Source: Novipirellula herctigrandis
Lineage (GTDB): Bacteria > Planctomycetota > Planctomycetia > Pirellulales > Pirellulaceae
Length of the DNA stretch: 64,000 nt
NCBI GenBank assembly: GCA_007859835.1
Contig: SJPJ01000001.1
Location: forward strand, 2,321,771-2,385,770
Direction: 5' to 3'
Under the pieces are notes generated by a model. It was not told the origin of the DNA. It saw nothing but the letters and a program-made list of their open reading frames with translations, and searched no databases. The position numbers and the translations under genes were made by a program. Shown here piece after piece: positions 52,191-60,531 of the stretch. Each line of letters opens with the position of its first letter. Within the stretch, counting starts at the first letter, position 1.

Positions 52191-52259
52191 TCAGCCGCGT
52201 CCGCCTTCACAGCAGGTTTCGCAGATTCGGTGGCAACCCATGCACTGCAGCTTGCCGCA
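52191..52259 (-). pseudogene. C-terminal remnant of a zinc-ribbon mini-gene
   Basis: Read leftward: GKLQCMGCHRICETCCEGGR, Gly, stop TGA (52191-52193). This equals the last 21 residues of the intact 54-residue protein at 56411-56575 except TK to MG. The N-terminal zinc knuckle and start codon are missing. It sits right next to dispersed repeat copy C, as the intact copy sits next to copy D. Confidence 0.85.
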
Positions 52260-52334
52260 AATTCCGCTTGACGAAAGGCCATTAGTGTAGCACAATGTGG
52301 TATCACTCGTGGCAACAGCATTTGAGGTTCAAAG

Positions 52335-52781
52335 TTGAAAAACACCTGCCCTCCCATCGTTCTTGATACGAACGTTTTGGTCGCAGGAGCGTGTCGACAT
52401 GAAGGCAGCTTGGCATACCGAGTGCTGATGGCTGTCCTTGGCCGTCAAGTTCCACTCATGCTTACCGAAGGCATAGTGGCTGAGTATGCAGACGTTTTGG
52501 GGCGGCTGGCGGCAAGAAAGCTGACCGGACTGACGGTGAAGCAGAACGCTGATTTGATCTTGAATCTCATTTCGCTGTCGCACCAAACTCAACTCCATTT
52601 CAGTTGGCGACCGAACCTGCTCGATGAAGCGGATAATAAGTTCGTCGAGGCCGCCATCGCCGCTACTGCAATCATCGTCACCTATAACGTTCGCGATTTT
52701 GCGCAGTTGGATCTCGTTAAGCACGGATGGGTCGTGATGACGCCGCTTGAGTTCACAACAATTTATGACCTGGAGAATTGA
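52335..52781 (+). CDS. PIN-domain toxin (VapC-like)
   Basis: 148 residues, TTG start. PIN acidic residues are in place: IVLDTNVLVAG near the start, LTEGIVAEYADVL, LLDEADNKFVEAAI and VTYNVRDF. This branch is the 'putative toxin-antitoxin system toxin component, PIN family', an RNase whose target is not predictable. It lies directly upstream of the RHH antitoxin gene, with its stop 2 bp before that ATG. Confidence 0.85.
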   Translation: MKNTCPPIVLDTNVLVAGACRHEGSLAYRVLMAVLGRQVPLMLTEGIVAEYADVLGRLAARKLTGLTVKQNADLILNLISLSHQTQLHFSWRPNLLDEADNKFVEAAIAATAIIVTYNVRDFAQLDLVKHGWVVMTPLEFTTIYDLEN

Positions 52782-52783
52782 CC

Positions 52784-53053
52784 ATGGCAACGCTTTCCTT
52801 GCGAATGCGAGATGACCTAAAAGCAAAGGCACAACAGTTAGCCAGCAAACAGGGCGTTTCATTAAACAGTTACATCAACGCAACGCTTGCAGCCACGATC
52901 GCTCAGACCGAGACGCTCGCGATGATGGGCGACCGGCTAAGCAATGTCGATCGCGAACAGTTGCATGCAAGAGTCATGAAATTCATGTCCAAAACCCAAA
53001 GTGGAACCGAGCCGACATTGGCTGAGATCGAGCAAGCCATCTCGGGCCAGTAA
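52784..53053 (+). CDS. Ribbon-helix-helix antitoxin
   Basis: 89 residues from ATG 52784 (GGAG nine bases before it), preferred to the TTG at 52778. ATLSLRMRDDLKAKAQQLAS and VSLNSYINATLAATIAQ form the RHH fold. Likely antitoxin and autorepressor of the PIN gene. Toxin-before-antitoxin order is reversed from most VapBC operons but common for this PIN subgroup. Confidence 0.8.
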   Translation: MATLSLRMRDDLKAKAQQLASKQGVSLNSYINATLAATIAQTETLAMMGDRLSNVDREQLHARVMKFMSKTQSGTEPTLAEIEQAISGQ

Positions 53054-53099
53054 ACGCCGGCTTTGGATTACTCGAGCGTCATTTATCGACTTCTGTCGT

Positions 53100-53351
53100 C
53101 TAAGTCCAGTCATCGTCAACGACGAACAACTCAAGCTGCTCGTCAATTCGACGGCAGTACTTTCCAATCACCTTTTTGATGGTCGGAGTGCGGATCAGCC
53201 CTTCCACGTCTTGTCGCCTGGCAGCCTGGAATCGAGCCATCAGGCTGATGAACTCCACTGTGTATTCTGGCTTCATCTTTGTAAGTGATTGTCGGGCTGA
53301 CTTGATATCGCTTTCATCTGGACGCCATTTGCCGCCAGCTTCCGATAACAA
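53100..53351 (-). CDS. possible small hypothetical protein or gene tail
   Basis: 83 codons from TTG 53351, just after a TGA in the same frame. Sequence (IKSARQSLTKMKPEYTVEFI, IKKVIGKYCRRIDEQLELFV) is protein-like and helical, but I know no family. Could be the shifted 3' part of the gene upstream (53314-53787), which ends in an unnatural way. Confidence 0.3.
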   Translation of the reverse strand: MLSEAGGKWRPDESDIKSARQSLTKMKPEYTVEFISLMARFQAARRQDVEGLIRTPTIKKVIGKYCRRIDEQLELFVVDDDWT

Positions 53352-53787
53352 TCAAATCGAGCTTGCTGTCGCTTGGTGACTGAAGGATACCATCGTCCCG
53401 ACTCTTGGCGTCTTCAAAAGCTTGTCGGGTTTGGGAAACAGTTGTGTGACATCCACGCAAGGTTTTGGCGACTTCGATCTTCGGAAGTGCCTCCGTTTCC
53501 TTCTCCACATTAGACTTCGCTTCCTCTTGAGCCTCGACCTCCCCGGGCTCCGGCACATAAACGCGAATCTCGTCTTCCTCGTCATGCTTCGGAAGCGGCG
53601 TTTTCTTGACCTTCTTTCCTGCCTCAAGTTTCGCCCAATACCCGCGAGGTGGTCGTGGGATGTCGCATCGTTTGCAGAACTTTGCGAATCCGACATCCGA
53701 AAGGTTGTACTTCGGAGCCAGCTTGGAAACGGCCATCGACCAGACTTCGTCGTACAGTTCCTGACGAGTGATCATTTTCCAAGGCAT
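53314..53787 (-). CDS. SDVxLxKxCRK-type DNA-binding-like protein, 3'-truncated
   Basis: 157 residues. The N-terminus TRQELYDEVWSMAVSKLAPK, then YNLSDVGFAKFCKRCDIPRP and RGYWAKLEAGK, is a widespread HTH-like opening of proteins of about 300-400 residues with no assigned role. After a charged linker homology fades and the frame ends with SWRQMASR. The C-terminal domain is missing, or continues shifted at 53100-53351. Confidence 0.62.
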   Translation of the reverse strand: MPWKMITRQELYDEVWSMAVSKLAPKYNLSDVGFAKFCKRCDIPRPPRGYWAKLEAGKKVKKTPLPKHDEEDEIRVYVPEPGEVEAQEEAKSNVEKETEALPKIEVAKTLRGCHTTVSQTRQAFEDAKSRDDGILQSPSDSKLDLIVIGSWRQMASR

Positions 53788-54066
53788 TGTTCATCCCCTA
53801 GCGTCTATTCGCGTACACGTTCCCATTGTTGCGATGTAGTCCAGTGGCCGGCCTCCTGCTGCGTCATAGGCGGCTCCTACTCATCAGTTCAGCCTATCGA
53901 AAACTGGGTGTCCGGGGCGGCATGATTGATACGACGACGGCGTATCGCAGGATGATGCGACGTCGGCGAGTAATGGAGCTTCCTTGTGCGAAGGCCTCGC
54001 AAACTTCGGAATTTGCCGGAATCAGGCCTGAAAAGACAGTAAAACCTGCGATTCGGAGTGTTTTTA
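53788..54066. other. intergenic, no gene seen
   Basis: Divergent promoter space between the truncated HTH gene and the iteron-controlled pair. No recognisable product in either strand. Confidence 0.4.
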
Positions 54067-54112
54067 GTTGCAACATTGAAATTTAGTTGCAACATTAAAT
54101 ATAAGTTGCAAC
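54067..54112. promoter_or_regulatory. three iterons spaced 19 bp apart
   Basis: The palindrome GTTGCAAC occurs at 54067, 54086 and 54105, exactly 19 bp apart, within units TTTAGTTGCAACATTGAAA, TTTAGTTGCAACATTAAAT and ATAAGTTGCAACTTTTAAA. The last ends 23 bp before the likely start of the next gene. A probable operator for autoregulation of the pair downstream. Confidence 0.82.
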
Positions 54113-54135
54113 TTTTAAATGGACGAGGTGCGGAT

Positions 54136-55233
54136 TTGGGTAGCGAGATCGACGAACACTGGTTTTCTGAGCATTACCAGCACGAGCCAGCCGACTCGCC
54201 CGTGGACTTCGTCAGCCGCGACGGGGCGACGATCTTAGAAGTACAAGCCAAGCCGCAAGGAATGCGAGGACTGTACTCCGGGCTAATGCAATTAGCAGTG
54301 TCGCTGAGCCAGCGGCCGGAAGCCCGGACGGGAGTACTTGTCATGGACGGTTCGCGGATATCGAAAGAGCGGATATCAAACGAATGGGATGAACTGCGTG
54401 AGCTGTTTGCTCCAAAGATATCGAAGCGTCTTTCGATGATCGTCATTCGCGACGGAGAACATTGGAAGCAACGGGACAATCCGTCGCTCGACCAATTGGC
54501 GGAGGGGATATTGGCAGATGAAAAGTTGGGCTTCAGGAAGTCAAGCGAACTTCGAAAGATTGAGCAGGCCAGCAAGAAAGCAGAGATTTTCAAAGTACTA
54601 ATTGTTCGTTGGCTCATGTCCAAGGGACCGATAGGCATCGGTGAGTTGGGGAAACACGTCGGCTGCTCGTATCCGACGGTTCGGAAATCACTCGACTCTA
54701 TACCAGCATCTGAATCGGGATTGAGAGAAGGTGACATCAGCCACTTTCCCAAAAACGTTTGGCAGGACGTACTAACACTGACAAAGTCTGACCGACAATC
54801 AATCCAATTCGTTGACCGCTCCGGCCAGCGACCGAATCCGGAATCACTCATCAAACGCCTCGATCGAAATCAACCAAAACATGTTGCGTTTGGCGGCGTG
54901 GTTGCAGCAAGGCGTTGGCACGCTGATTTTGACCTGAATGGAACACCTCGGATCGATCTATTAGTACACTGCCCAAATCAAATCCTCGACATTAGCTTTA
55001 TTCAAAAGTTGGACCCGGCGCTCAAAGAAACCACCGACGAAAGATCCGATGATTCACCGACCCTCGTTGTTCATCCGATAACGCGACTGGAACCCGACTT
55101 CACTACACAACCCAATGTTGGCTTACCCATCGCCGATCCTGTGGAAACCGCGTTGGACCTCATTGATATGGGCCTAAACGCACAGGCCAACGATCTATTC
55201 GCCCATTTTCGCACGGAAGTACGCTTCGCATGA
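54136..55233 (+). CDS. wHTH regulator with nuclease-like N-terminus, partner of nucleotidyltransferase
   Basis: 365 residues from TTG 54136 (GAGG six bases upstream); an earlier GTG at 54058 would translate the operator repeats and is rejected. Residues about 15-110 have DFVSRDGATILEVQAKPQGM, which looks like the D...ExK core of a PD-(D/E)xK fold. Then comes a winged helix (RWLMSKGPIGIGELGKHVGC, SYPTVRKSL) and a C-terminal domain ending VETALDLIDMGLNAQAND. Organisation resembles AbiEi-like regulators, but sequence similarity is low. The stop overlaps the next ATG (ATGA). Confidence 0.7.
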   Translation: MGSEIDEHWFSEHYQHEPADSPVDFVSRDGATILEVQAKPQGMRGLYSGLMQLAVSLSQRPEARTGVLVMDGSRISKERISNEWDELRELFAPKISKRLSMIVIRDGEHWKQRDNPSLDQLAEGILADEKLGFRKSSELRKIEQASKKAEIFKVLIVRWLMSKGPIGIGELGKHVGCSYPTVRKSLDSIPASESGLREGDISHFPKNVWQDVLTLTKSDRQSIQFVDRSGQRPNPESLIKRLDRNQPKHVAFGGVVAARRWHADFDLNGTPRIDLLVHCPNQILDISFIQKLDPALKETTDERSDDSPTLVVHPITRLEPDFTTQPNVGLPIADPVETALDLIDMGLNAQANDLFAHFRTEVRFA

Positions 55234-56111
55234 CACGCTTGGATCCTGTTGAACTCTTCGATCGCATAGCCAGCGATATCCCTGAGTCCCTGCATTCTCA
55301 TTTGATTGTCACCGGAAGCCTGGCGGCCGCATACGAATTTCACGCACAACTCGAGGGGCAGGCGGTCAATACGAAAGACGCTGACTTGGTCGTGCACCCA
55401 GCTGGCGAAGAGCAGAACTGCGCGGAAATGACGCAGAACCTTCTCAATCTCGGTTGGACTCGAACCGAGCAATGCTTTCCGCATGCTGATCCCGAACCGA
55501 TCGACGATCTCCGTGCTATTCGCCTCTATCCCCCCAACTCTTCCGAATACTTCATCGAGTTTCTAAACGTACCCGCGATTGGCCAAGAGCCAGCGAAGAA
55601 ATGGATTCCCCTTCAGCTCGCCGATGGCTGGTATGGCTTGCCGAGCTTTCGTTACATGGGTGTCGTAGCTTTGGGTCCACTCAAGTCGAAAGTCGGTATT
55701 GAATATGCAAACCCAGCCATGATGGCGCTCGCAAACTTGCTTGCACATCCAGCAATCGGAAATAGCCGGATTGAATCTGGAAACATGACGGGCCTGCTGC
55801 GTTCGGCAAAAGATCTAGGAAGAGTGATTGCACTGGCGCATCTGGCCGGTCGGGATGAAACTGAAAATTGGGTAGCCCCGTGGATCAGCGCCATCGAAAC
55901 CTGCTTTCCGAAAAGCAAAGGACAATTGATATCGTCGTTGGGCGACGGGCTTCGAGAAATGATCGGAGATCCAGCGGCACTTGAGGACGCCCATAAGACG
56001 ACTGACATTGGCCTACTCAGCGGCATGAACGTCACACCCCAAAATTTGACAGTGACCGCCGAACGTTTGATCGTTGATGTCATCGAGCCAGTGCAAGAAG
56101 CGAGCAAATAG
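55230..56111 (+). CDS. Nucleotidyltransferase-fold protein, putative toxin partner
   Basis: 293 residues, full length. The nucleotidyltransferase signature is LIVTGSLAAAYEFHAQ...NTKDADLVVHP (GS...DxD), then a helical domain (NPAMMALANLLAHP; LRSAKDLGRVIALAHL). Together with the upstream regulator it forms a two-gene unit like type IV AbiE systems, a second and intact one next to the decayed unit at 49.9-51.5 kb. Coupled by ATGA overlap. Confidence 0.72.
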   Translation: MTRLDPVELFDRIASDIPESLHSHLIVTGSLAAAYEFHAQLEGQAVNTKDADLVVHPAGEEQNCAEMTQNLLNLGWTRTEQCFPHADPEPIDDLRAIRLYPPNSSEYFIEFLNVPAIGQEPAKKWIPLQLADGWYGLPSFRYMGVVALGPLKSKVGIEYANPAMMALANLLAHPAIGNSRIESGNMTGLLRSAKDLGRVIALAHLAGRDETENWVAPWISAIETCFPKSKGQLISSLGDGLREMIGDPAALEDAHKTTDIGLLSGMNVTPQNLTVTAERLIVDVIEPVQEASK

Positions 56112-56185
56112 AACAAGCTCACAAGTACGATCAGAACGCGGGCCAGTCAGACGGATCGATCCACACAATGTGAATTTCTTCGCTA

Positions 56186-56337
56186 CATAGCCGATCCTTA
56201 TCGGACCATGAAGCATGGCCTGATCGCTTCAATCGCTAGGACCGTTGCCATGCGACCGGAGGTGTTTGAAGCAGTAAACCAGCGCAGTCCCTGCGCAACT
56301 AGCTGCTTGGCAAGCGATACGACGACTTCATAACCCG
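56186..56337 (+). repeat. dispersed repeat, subtype 2, copy D
   Basis: Blocks shared with 25636-25787, ending CGATACGACGACTTCATAAC then CCGG. The right end equals the terminal inverted repeat of copy C (ACTTCATAACCC). It lies between convergent genes, 70 bp before the zinc-ribbon stop. Confidence 0.85.
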
Positions 56338-56410
56338 GAAACCGCACCCCGACTTTTTCAACAACTTCTCCCCTCACTCTTCAAACTTCATCCCGTTTAT
56401 GACCTCGTCA

Positions 56411-56575
56411 CTATCCGCGACCACCCTCGCAGCACGTCTCGCAAATCCGATGACATTTCGTGCACTGCAACTTGCCTCGAATGTCGATCAAGCTGCCACC
56501 GCAAACAGGACATGCCGGATCACAAGACGCCGAAGAAGTCTGTTTTAGCGGTTGTTCTTCGGAATCGTTCTGCAT
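56411..56575 (-). CDS. 54-residue double zinc-ribbon protein
   Basis: ATG 56575 to TAG 56411, with a strong AAGGAGG about 10 bases upstream. The protein begins MQNDSEEQPLKQTSSASCDP; then CPVCGGSLIDIRGK, LQCTKCHRICETCCEGGR, Gly. Eight cysteines can bind one or two zinc ions, so a structural or nucleic-acid-binding role is likely. It lies 51 bp downstream of the PARG gene and is probably cotranscribed. The C-terminal 21 residues recur as a remnant at 52191-52259. Confidence 0.85.
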   Translation of the reverse strand: MQNDSEEQPLKQTSSASCDPACPVCGGSLIDIRGKLQCTKCHRICETCCEGGRG

Positions 56576-56626
56576 CGTTTCGCATCCTCCTTTTCGCGTT
56601 ATGGTGAATCCTATGGTCCCAGAACA

Positions 56627-57511
56627 TCAAACCTCCGAAAAGACGTCGCAGAACGGACGTAAGTATCTTCGTTGTTCCGACCAATCGGTGATGGCAAAGA
56701 TCACGCGGTTGAATGCTCCGGCAAATTCACCTTCCAGAGCACTTCGGAAATCCTTTGCCGTTTGCAGCGGATCATTCGCGAACACGCCACATCCCCACGC
56801 ACCCAACACGAGGGACTCGTATTGATAGGCTCTCGCGATTGAAAGCACGCGGTGAATCCGCTGGCGAAGCATTGGCTCTGCATCGAGTCGACCGATCGCA
56901 GGTGCGTACGGCGCGGCACAGGTCAAAAAGCTAAGCAGCCACGGCGTGTCATATTCCATTCCCGCATCGTCACGGAAAACAGGTACATCCGGCGATAGGA
57001 TCGCCCAGTCGCTCGAAGCAGCGGGATCATTGTCGCGGTGAAACTCGTACATCGGATCGCCAAACAACGTCGCATACAACGCACTACTGCGACAGAGCGT
57101 TTCTTCTTGAGCGGTCGCGCCCCGCAAGAAACCACCGCCAGGCTCAACGCCATTTGCGAAATTGAGAGCCAATGGGCGATGCCCTTCTGCGACCAGAGCA
57201 TGCGCGGCGGCCAACGTCGTTTCATTAGCGACGGTCACCAAAGTCTCAGCCTGCCTATCGTCTTGCGATCGCTGTGTCGCATCCGGCAGACTGGCATCGG
57301 GTGCAATGGAAACCTTCGCTGCTTCAGCCGCCTTGATTTCCGCCGACCAATCGACCAACCCGTTGTCGGTCAGGTATTCGCCATTGTCCATTGCCTCAAG
57401 AGCAGAACGCCCAAGCGACTCCGCGATCTCGTATCGAATCTCAAGAGCACGCCGGTTCTTACGGGCCAATTCATCCGAATCAATGCAATCTGTGAAACGC
57501 AAGTTAGTCAT
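56627..57511 (-). CDS. Bacterial-type poly(ADP-ribose) glycohydrolase (TIGR02452 family)
   Basis: 294 residues. The macrodomain-like PARG signature is complete: LALNFANGVEPGGGFLRG, then ATAQEETLCRSSALY with the catalytic Glu pair, and SLVLGAWGCGVFANDP near the end. These enzymes remove ADP-ribose chains or related adducts. It lies between DISARM (upstream) and the zinc-ribbon gene (downstream). Linkage suggests defence or stress-related ADP-ribosylation turnover, but this is inference. Confidence 0.9.
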   Translation of the reverse strand: MTNLRFTDCIDSDELARKNRRALEIRYEIAESLGRSALEAMDNGEYLTDNGLVDWSAEIKAAEAAKVSIAPDASLPDATQRSQDDRQAETLVTVANETTLAAAHALVAEGHRPLALNFANGVEPGGGFLRGATAQEETLCRSSALYATLFGDPMYEFHRDNDPAASSDWAILSPDVPVFRDDAGMEYDTPWLLSFLTCAAPYAPAIGRLDAEPMLRQRIHRVLSIARAYQYESLVLGAWGCGVFANDPLQTAKDFRSALEGEFAGAFNRVIFAITDWSEQRRYLRPFCDVFSEV

Positions 57512-57919
57512 GTCGGTGTCTCTATCTCTCCAACGAAAGTATCGTCATTCGCACTATCGAAAACCATTGCGTCTCCTCACCATTGACTCGATCGCCCGGA
57601 TCCCACTTTCCATTTTGGTGCGTGCCGAAACGTTCGCCGAATGAACTTTCATCGCCGGTGGCAAAAAAACATACAAGCCATTTGCTCCTCGATCCACAGT
57701 ACCACGTCATATCCCGTGCCGCGATCGTCATCGCCACGGAACAGAAGGGAGAATAAGCTCGGCAAACTCTCCCTCAATCAAAACACCGATCAGTAACAAC
57801 CCGCGACGAGGCAGATGCGATCATCTAGGAACTTAACCCAACTTTCACAACACACCATTTGTTAGACACTTCGTGACGTCGAGAGATATCCCAGTCGCAT
57901 CGGCTTGTCGCCGCTGGAC
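57512..57919. other. gap between DISARM and the PARG gene
   Basis: 408 bp. A leftward 71-codon frame (57522-57737) exists (ATGDESSFGERFGTHQNG) but I know no match. It should also hold the PARG promoter. No palindrome stands out. Confidence 0.4.
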
Positions 57920-58717
57920 TCAGGATCGCGGTGGATCCGCCCTTAGCAGGAAACCTCGCTCGCGGAGTTTCTCGAAGTGACTTGCGAGTTGTCTGGCGAT
58001 AATTGGGGTACGCAGTAGTGTTCCTACTTCAATATTTCGTTCTTGCCCAGCGTTCGTGAAGTTTGCCGATGAAACGAATGCGATTTCTTTATCCACGACA
58101 ATGCACTTTGCGTGGAGACTGGACCTTTTGTTGAGATGGAGTGACCGCGGGTCGTAGTACACCTCCGGCAGTCGACAATCCTCCGGCCATTGCTCATTGA
58201 GCAGTCGCTGCATGAATCGCCAAACCAGGATCGATGATTCGGTCGTGTCTTTGTCGCGGCGTCGGATGTCCAAATAGAACTTTACGTCCAGTGACTCGTT
58301 CGCTCGCATCCGGTCGGCTAGGGCACTGAAAACCCTATCGCCTTGATAGACAGCGTAGCCGGCCACTAATACTGATTGCCTCGCTTTCGAGAACAGCTGG
58401 CTGACGACGACACCGGTGTCTCGATTCGTTGCGCCCGGTGCATCGGGACCGGAGGTAACCAGGTCGATAATTTCATCCGGACGCATCCGTGCCGATCGCT
58501 CGGCGTGAGAGGCTTCGATCAGCCGAGCGATCTGCGGTGGGCTGAAGCCCTCCTCGTGCAAACCGCTCAGGGCGGCGACAGTTTCTTCGGCCTGCGCGGT
58601 CGACACGTACTGCCGCACCATCGTCGGATTAAACGGCGCCGGCAATCGTCCCGACCTGAGCGCGGCCGCGAGGGATTCGAGGTCGCGCGTCGACAGTTTG
58701 GTGAAGCAAAAATTCAT
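57920..58717 (-). CDS. drmC: DISARM component DrmC (PLD-like nuclease)
   Basis: 265 residues. The HKD motif is SLHAKCIVVDKEIAFVSSAN, with NIEVGTLL after it; one PLD motif, as in known DrmC. The N-terminal 100 residues are a helical DrmC-specific part. ATG overlaps the drmB stop (58714-58717). DrmC is an accessory in DISARM and is not always needed for phage protection. Last gene of the visible operon. Confidence 0.9.
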   Translation of the reverse strand: MNFCFTKLSTRDLESLAAALRSGRLPAPFNPTMVRQYVSTAQAEETVAALSGLHEEGFSPPQIARLIEASHAERSARMRPDEIIDLVTSGPDAPGATNRDTGVVVSQLFSKARQSVLVAGYAVYQGDRVFSALADRMRANESLDVKFYLDIRRRDKDTTESSILVWRFMQRLLNEQWPEDCRLPEVYYDPRSLHLNKRSSLHAKCIVVDKEIAFVSSANFTNAGQERNIEVGTLLRTPIIARQLASHFEKLRERGFLLRADPPRS

Positions 58718-60531
58718 GAGCCATCAATAAAGAATTCGACGCCGGCGCCTTCGAGCGTTGGCACCACCAGGTTGCGATCCAGGTAATCGTTGAACTGTTC
58801 ACAGGATGTTTCTGAAATCAGCAGGCAACCGTGACAGGCAGCACCGTGAAGGAATCGGCGTTCATGAGCGTTTTCGGGATCATGGTTCGCACAGACCGGA
58901 TCGTTCGAGCACAATTCGCCGTACTCCAAAGCTTGTCGCGTGTGATCGTGAATCTTGCGACCAGACTGAATAAGTCCGCCAAGCGTCCCCTCAGCATCGG
59001 GCGACCCGGTGTAGAGCAGCACACCGTACCCGATCTCTGGAATCGCGTAAATTCGTTCGCGAATCGAGCTAGCGGGGTAACCGCACTCCAACGACATCGA
59101 TGTCACAAGCAAATGCGAAAACGAGTGCAGCATGATGAATGGTAAACCAGGGAACTCGCGTTTCGACGTCGTGTGCTCATCCTTCCAGACGTCGAATCCA
59201 TTCAGCAGCTTTCGTCCATAGGCCTGCACGTCACTTCGAGCTGCCCATGAGTCGACGGCATTTTTGCTGAATTGGATAAAGACACCCTCGCCACGGTTCT
59301 CGATTGCAGGAACCCACGACATTTCTCTGGCGATCGCGGCCCGATTCACCCCAATATCCAACTCTCCTTCGATGTCTGGCGTAGATGCTTCAAACCGAGT
59401 GAATCCTATTTGAGCCACCACTTCTCGTAGTCGATGCACCAGCACGACTCGTACAATGTCTTTCATCCACGGCTGGTCCCAGTGCGCTCGCGGAAGTGCT
59501 CTCGCAAAAAAGTCGCCGTCTGGCTTATCGTTGCCTAGCCCATCCTTTGCGGCAACGAGTGTTTCAATTTCGGCTTGCTTAACCGACTTTTCCGTTCCTG
59601 TACCTCCACGTCGAGCCTCGATCTCTCCCCAAATCTCTTCGTCAGTGAAATCCTCGATGACCGATTTCACCTGCGTTCGCCGCCGCTCGTAGCCTACGTC
59701 TTCAATTGATTGAGCGATCTCCAAAAACTGCCAAGCTTGGTCGACAGCTTTACTGACCGTTTCGTTTCGTTTCGGCAATGAAATCACACTCATCTTCTGC
59801 GAGAAGTATGCGTTACTCGCAGTGCGGATGAGTAGTCGGCTGATTTGGTCACATCGCTCGTTTGCATAGGGACCGAGCCAAGGTCGGCCACCATCACACT
59901 TGCCAAGTGCCTTGCTCACGTAGCCCACCGCCTCTTTCAACGGACGGTCTTTTGTACATTCACAACGAACAATGATCGAACTGATATCTCCGCTCGTGTC
60001 CAGTTCATCGATCCATAGCGGCCGTTTACACTCGGAATCCAACGATTCGTGAACGAAGGGGTACCAGTCGATATCTCCAATGTGTCCGTTGCGACAAGCA
60101 CGCACAAAACGAATGGGGACAACGTTCTGTCGTTTTCTGTTGTCGTCAATGAATCTGCCACTCGTTAGCGCTGACCGATGAACCAGGCGTCGCGAACGGA
60201 TCTTTGATTTTTCGTCTGGATCGACGATCGCATCCTGAGTGATAAACCACTCGGGGAATTGCCAGGCAACGATCCCCGTCTTTGGCTGCGTGGGATCACC
60301 GAGGTCGTGTGGCGGCGCAAACATCTGCAACTGGCCGAGATCGAGCGTCTTCTCCAGCTTCTCCAAAAGGCGTGGCTCGACGATTTCCTGCTTATCACCA
60401 GTCCAGTGATCCAATCCACCTATCAAGACGGAATGGTCCGGAAGATCCATCATGGATCCGGGACCGAACGTCGTGATGATTTGGCTACGACGCGTCTGCC
60501 CATGTGGTCGTGATGTGTTTCGATTAGCCAT
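58714..60531 (-). CDS. drmB: DISARM component DrmB (DUF1998 protein)
   Basis: 605 residues from ATG 60531 (AGGA eight bases before it; ATG 60540 is an alternative). The opening RRSQIITTFGPGSMMDLPDH is characteristic of DrmB, and the C-terminal DUF1998 zinc motif is GAACHGCLLISETSCEQFND, ending LDRNLVVP. It pairs with DrmA to form the DNA-binding complex that blocks incoming phage DNA. Overlaps drmA by 8 bp and drmC by 4 bp. Confidence 0.93.
   Translation of the reverse strand: MANRNTSRPHGQTRRSQIITTFGPGSMMDLPDHSVLIGGLDHWTGDKQEIVEPRLLEKLEKTLDLGQLQMFAPPHDLGDPTQPKTGIVAWQFPEWFITQDAIVDPDEKSKIRSRRLVHRSALTSGRFIDDNRKRQNVVPIRFVRACRNGHIGDIDWYPFVHESLDSECKRPLWIDELDTSGDISSIIVRCECTKDRPLKEAVGYVSKALGKCDGGRPWLGPYANERCDQISRLLIRTASNAYFSQKMSVISLPKRNETVSKAVDQAWQFLEIAQSIEDVGYERRRTQVKSVIEDFTDEEIWGEIEARRGGTGTEKSVKQAEIETLVAAKDGLGNDKPDGDFFARALPRAHWDQPWMKDIVRVVLVHRLREVVAQIGFTRFEASTPDIEGELDIGVNRAAIAREMSWVPAIENRGEGVFIQFSKNAVDSWAARSDVQAYGRKLLNGFDVWKDEHTTSKREFPGLPFIMLHSFSHLLVTSMSLECGYPASSIRERIYAIPEIGYGVLLYTGSPDAEGTLGGLIQSGRKIHDHTRQALEYGELCSNDPVCANHDPENAHERRFLHGAACHGCLLISETSCEQFNDYLDRNLVVPTLEGAGVEFFIDGS

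Noticed and set aside
54058-54135. GTG 54058 as start of the regulator gene
   Set aside because: Would translate the three operator iterons into protein; TTG 54136 has a better ribosome site.
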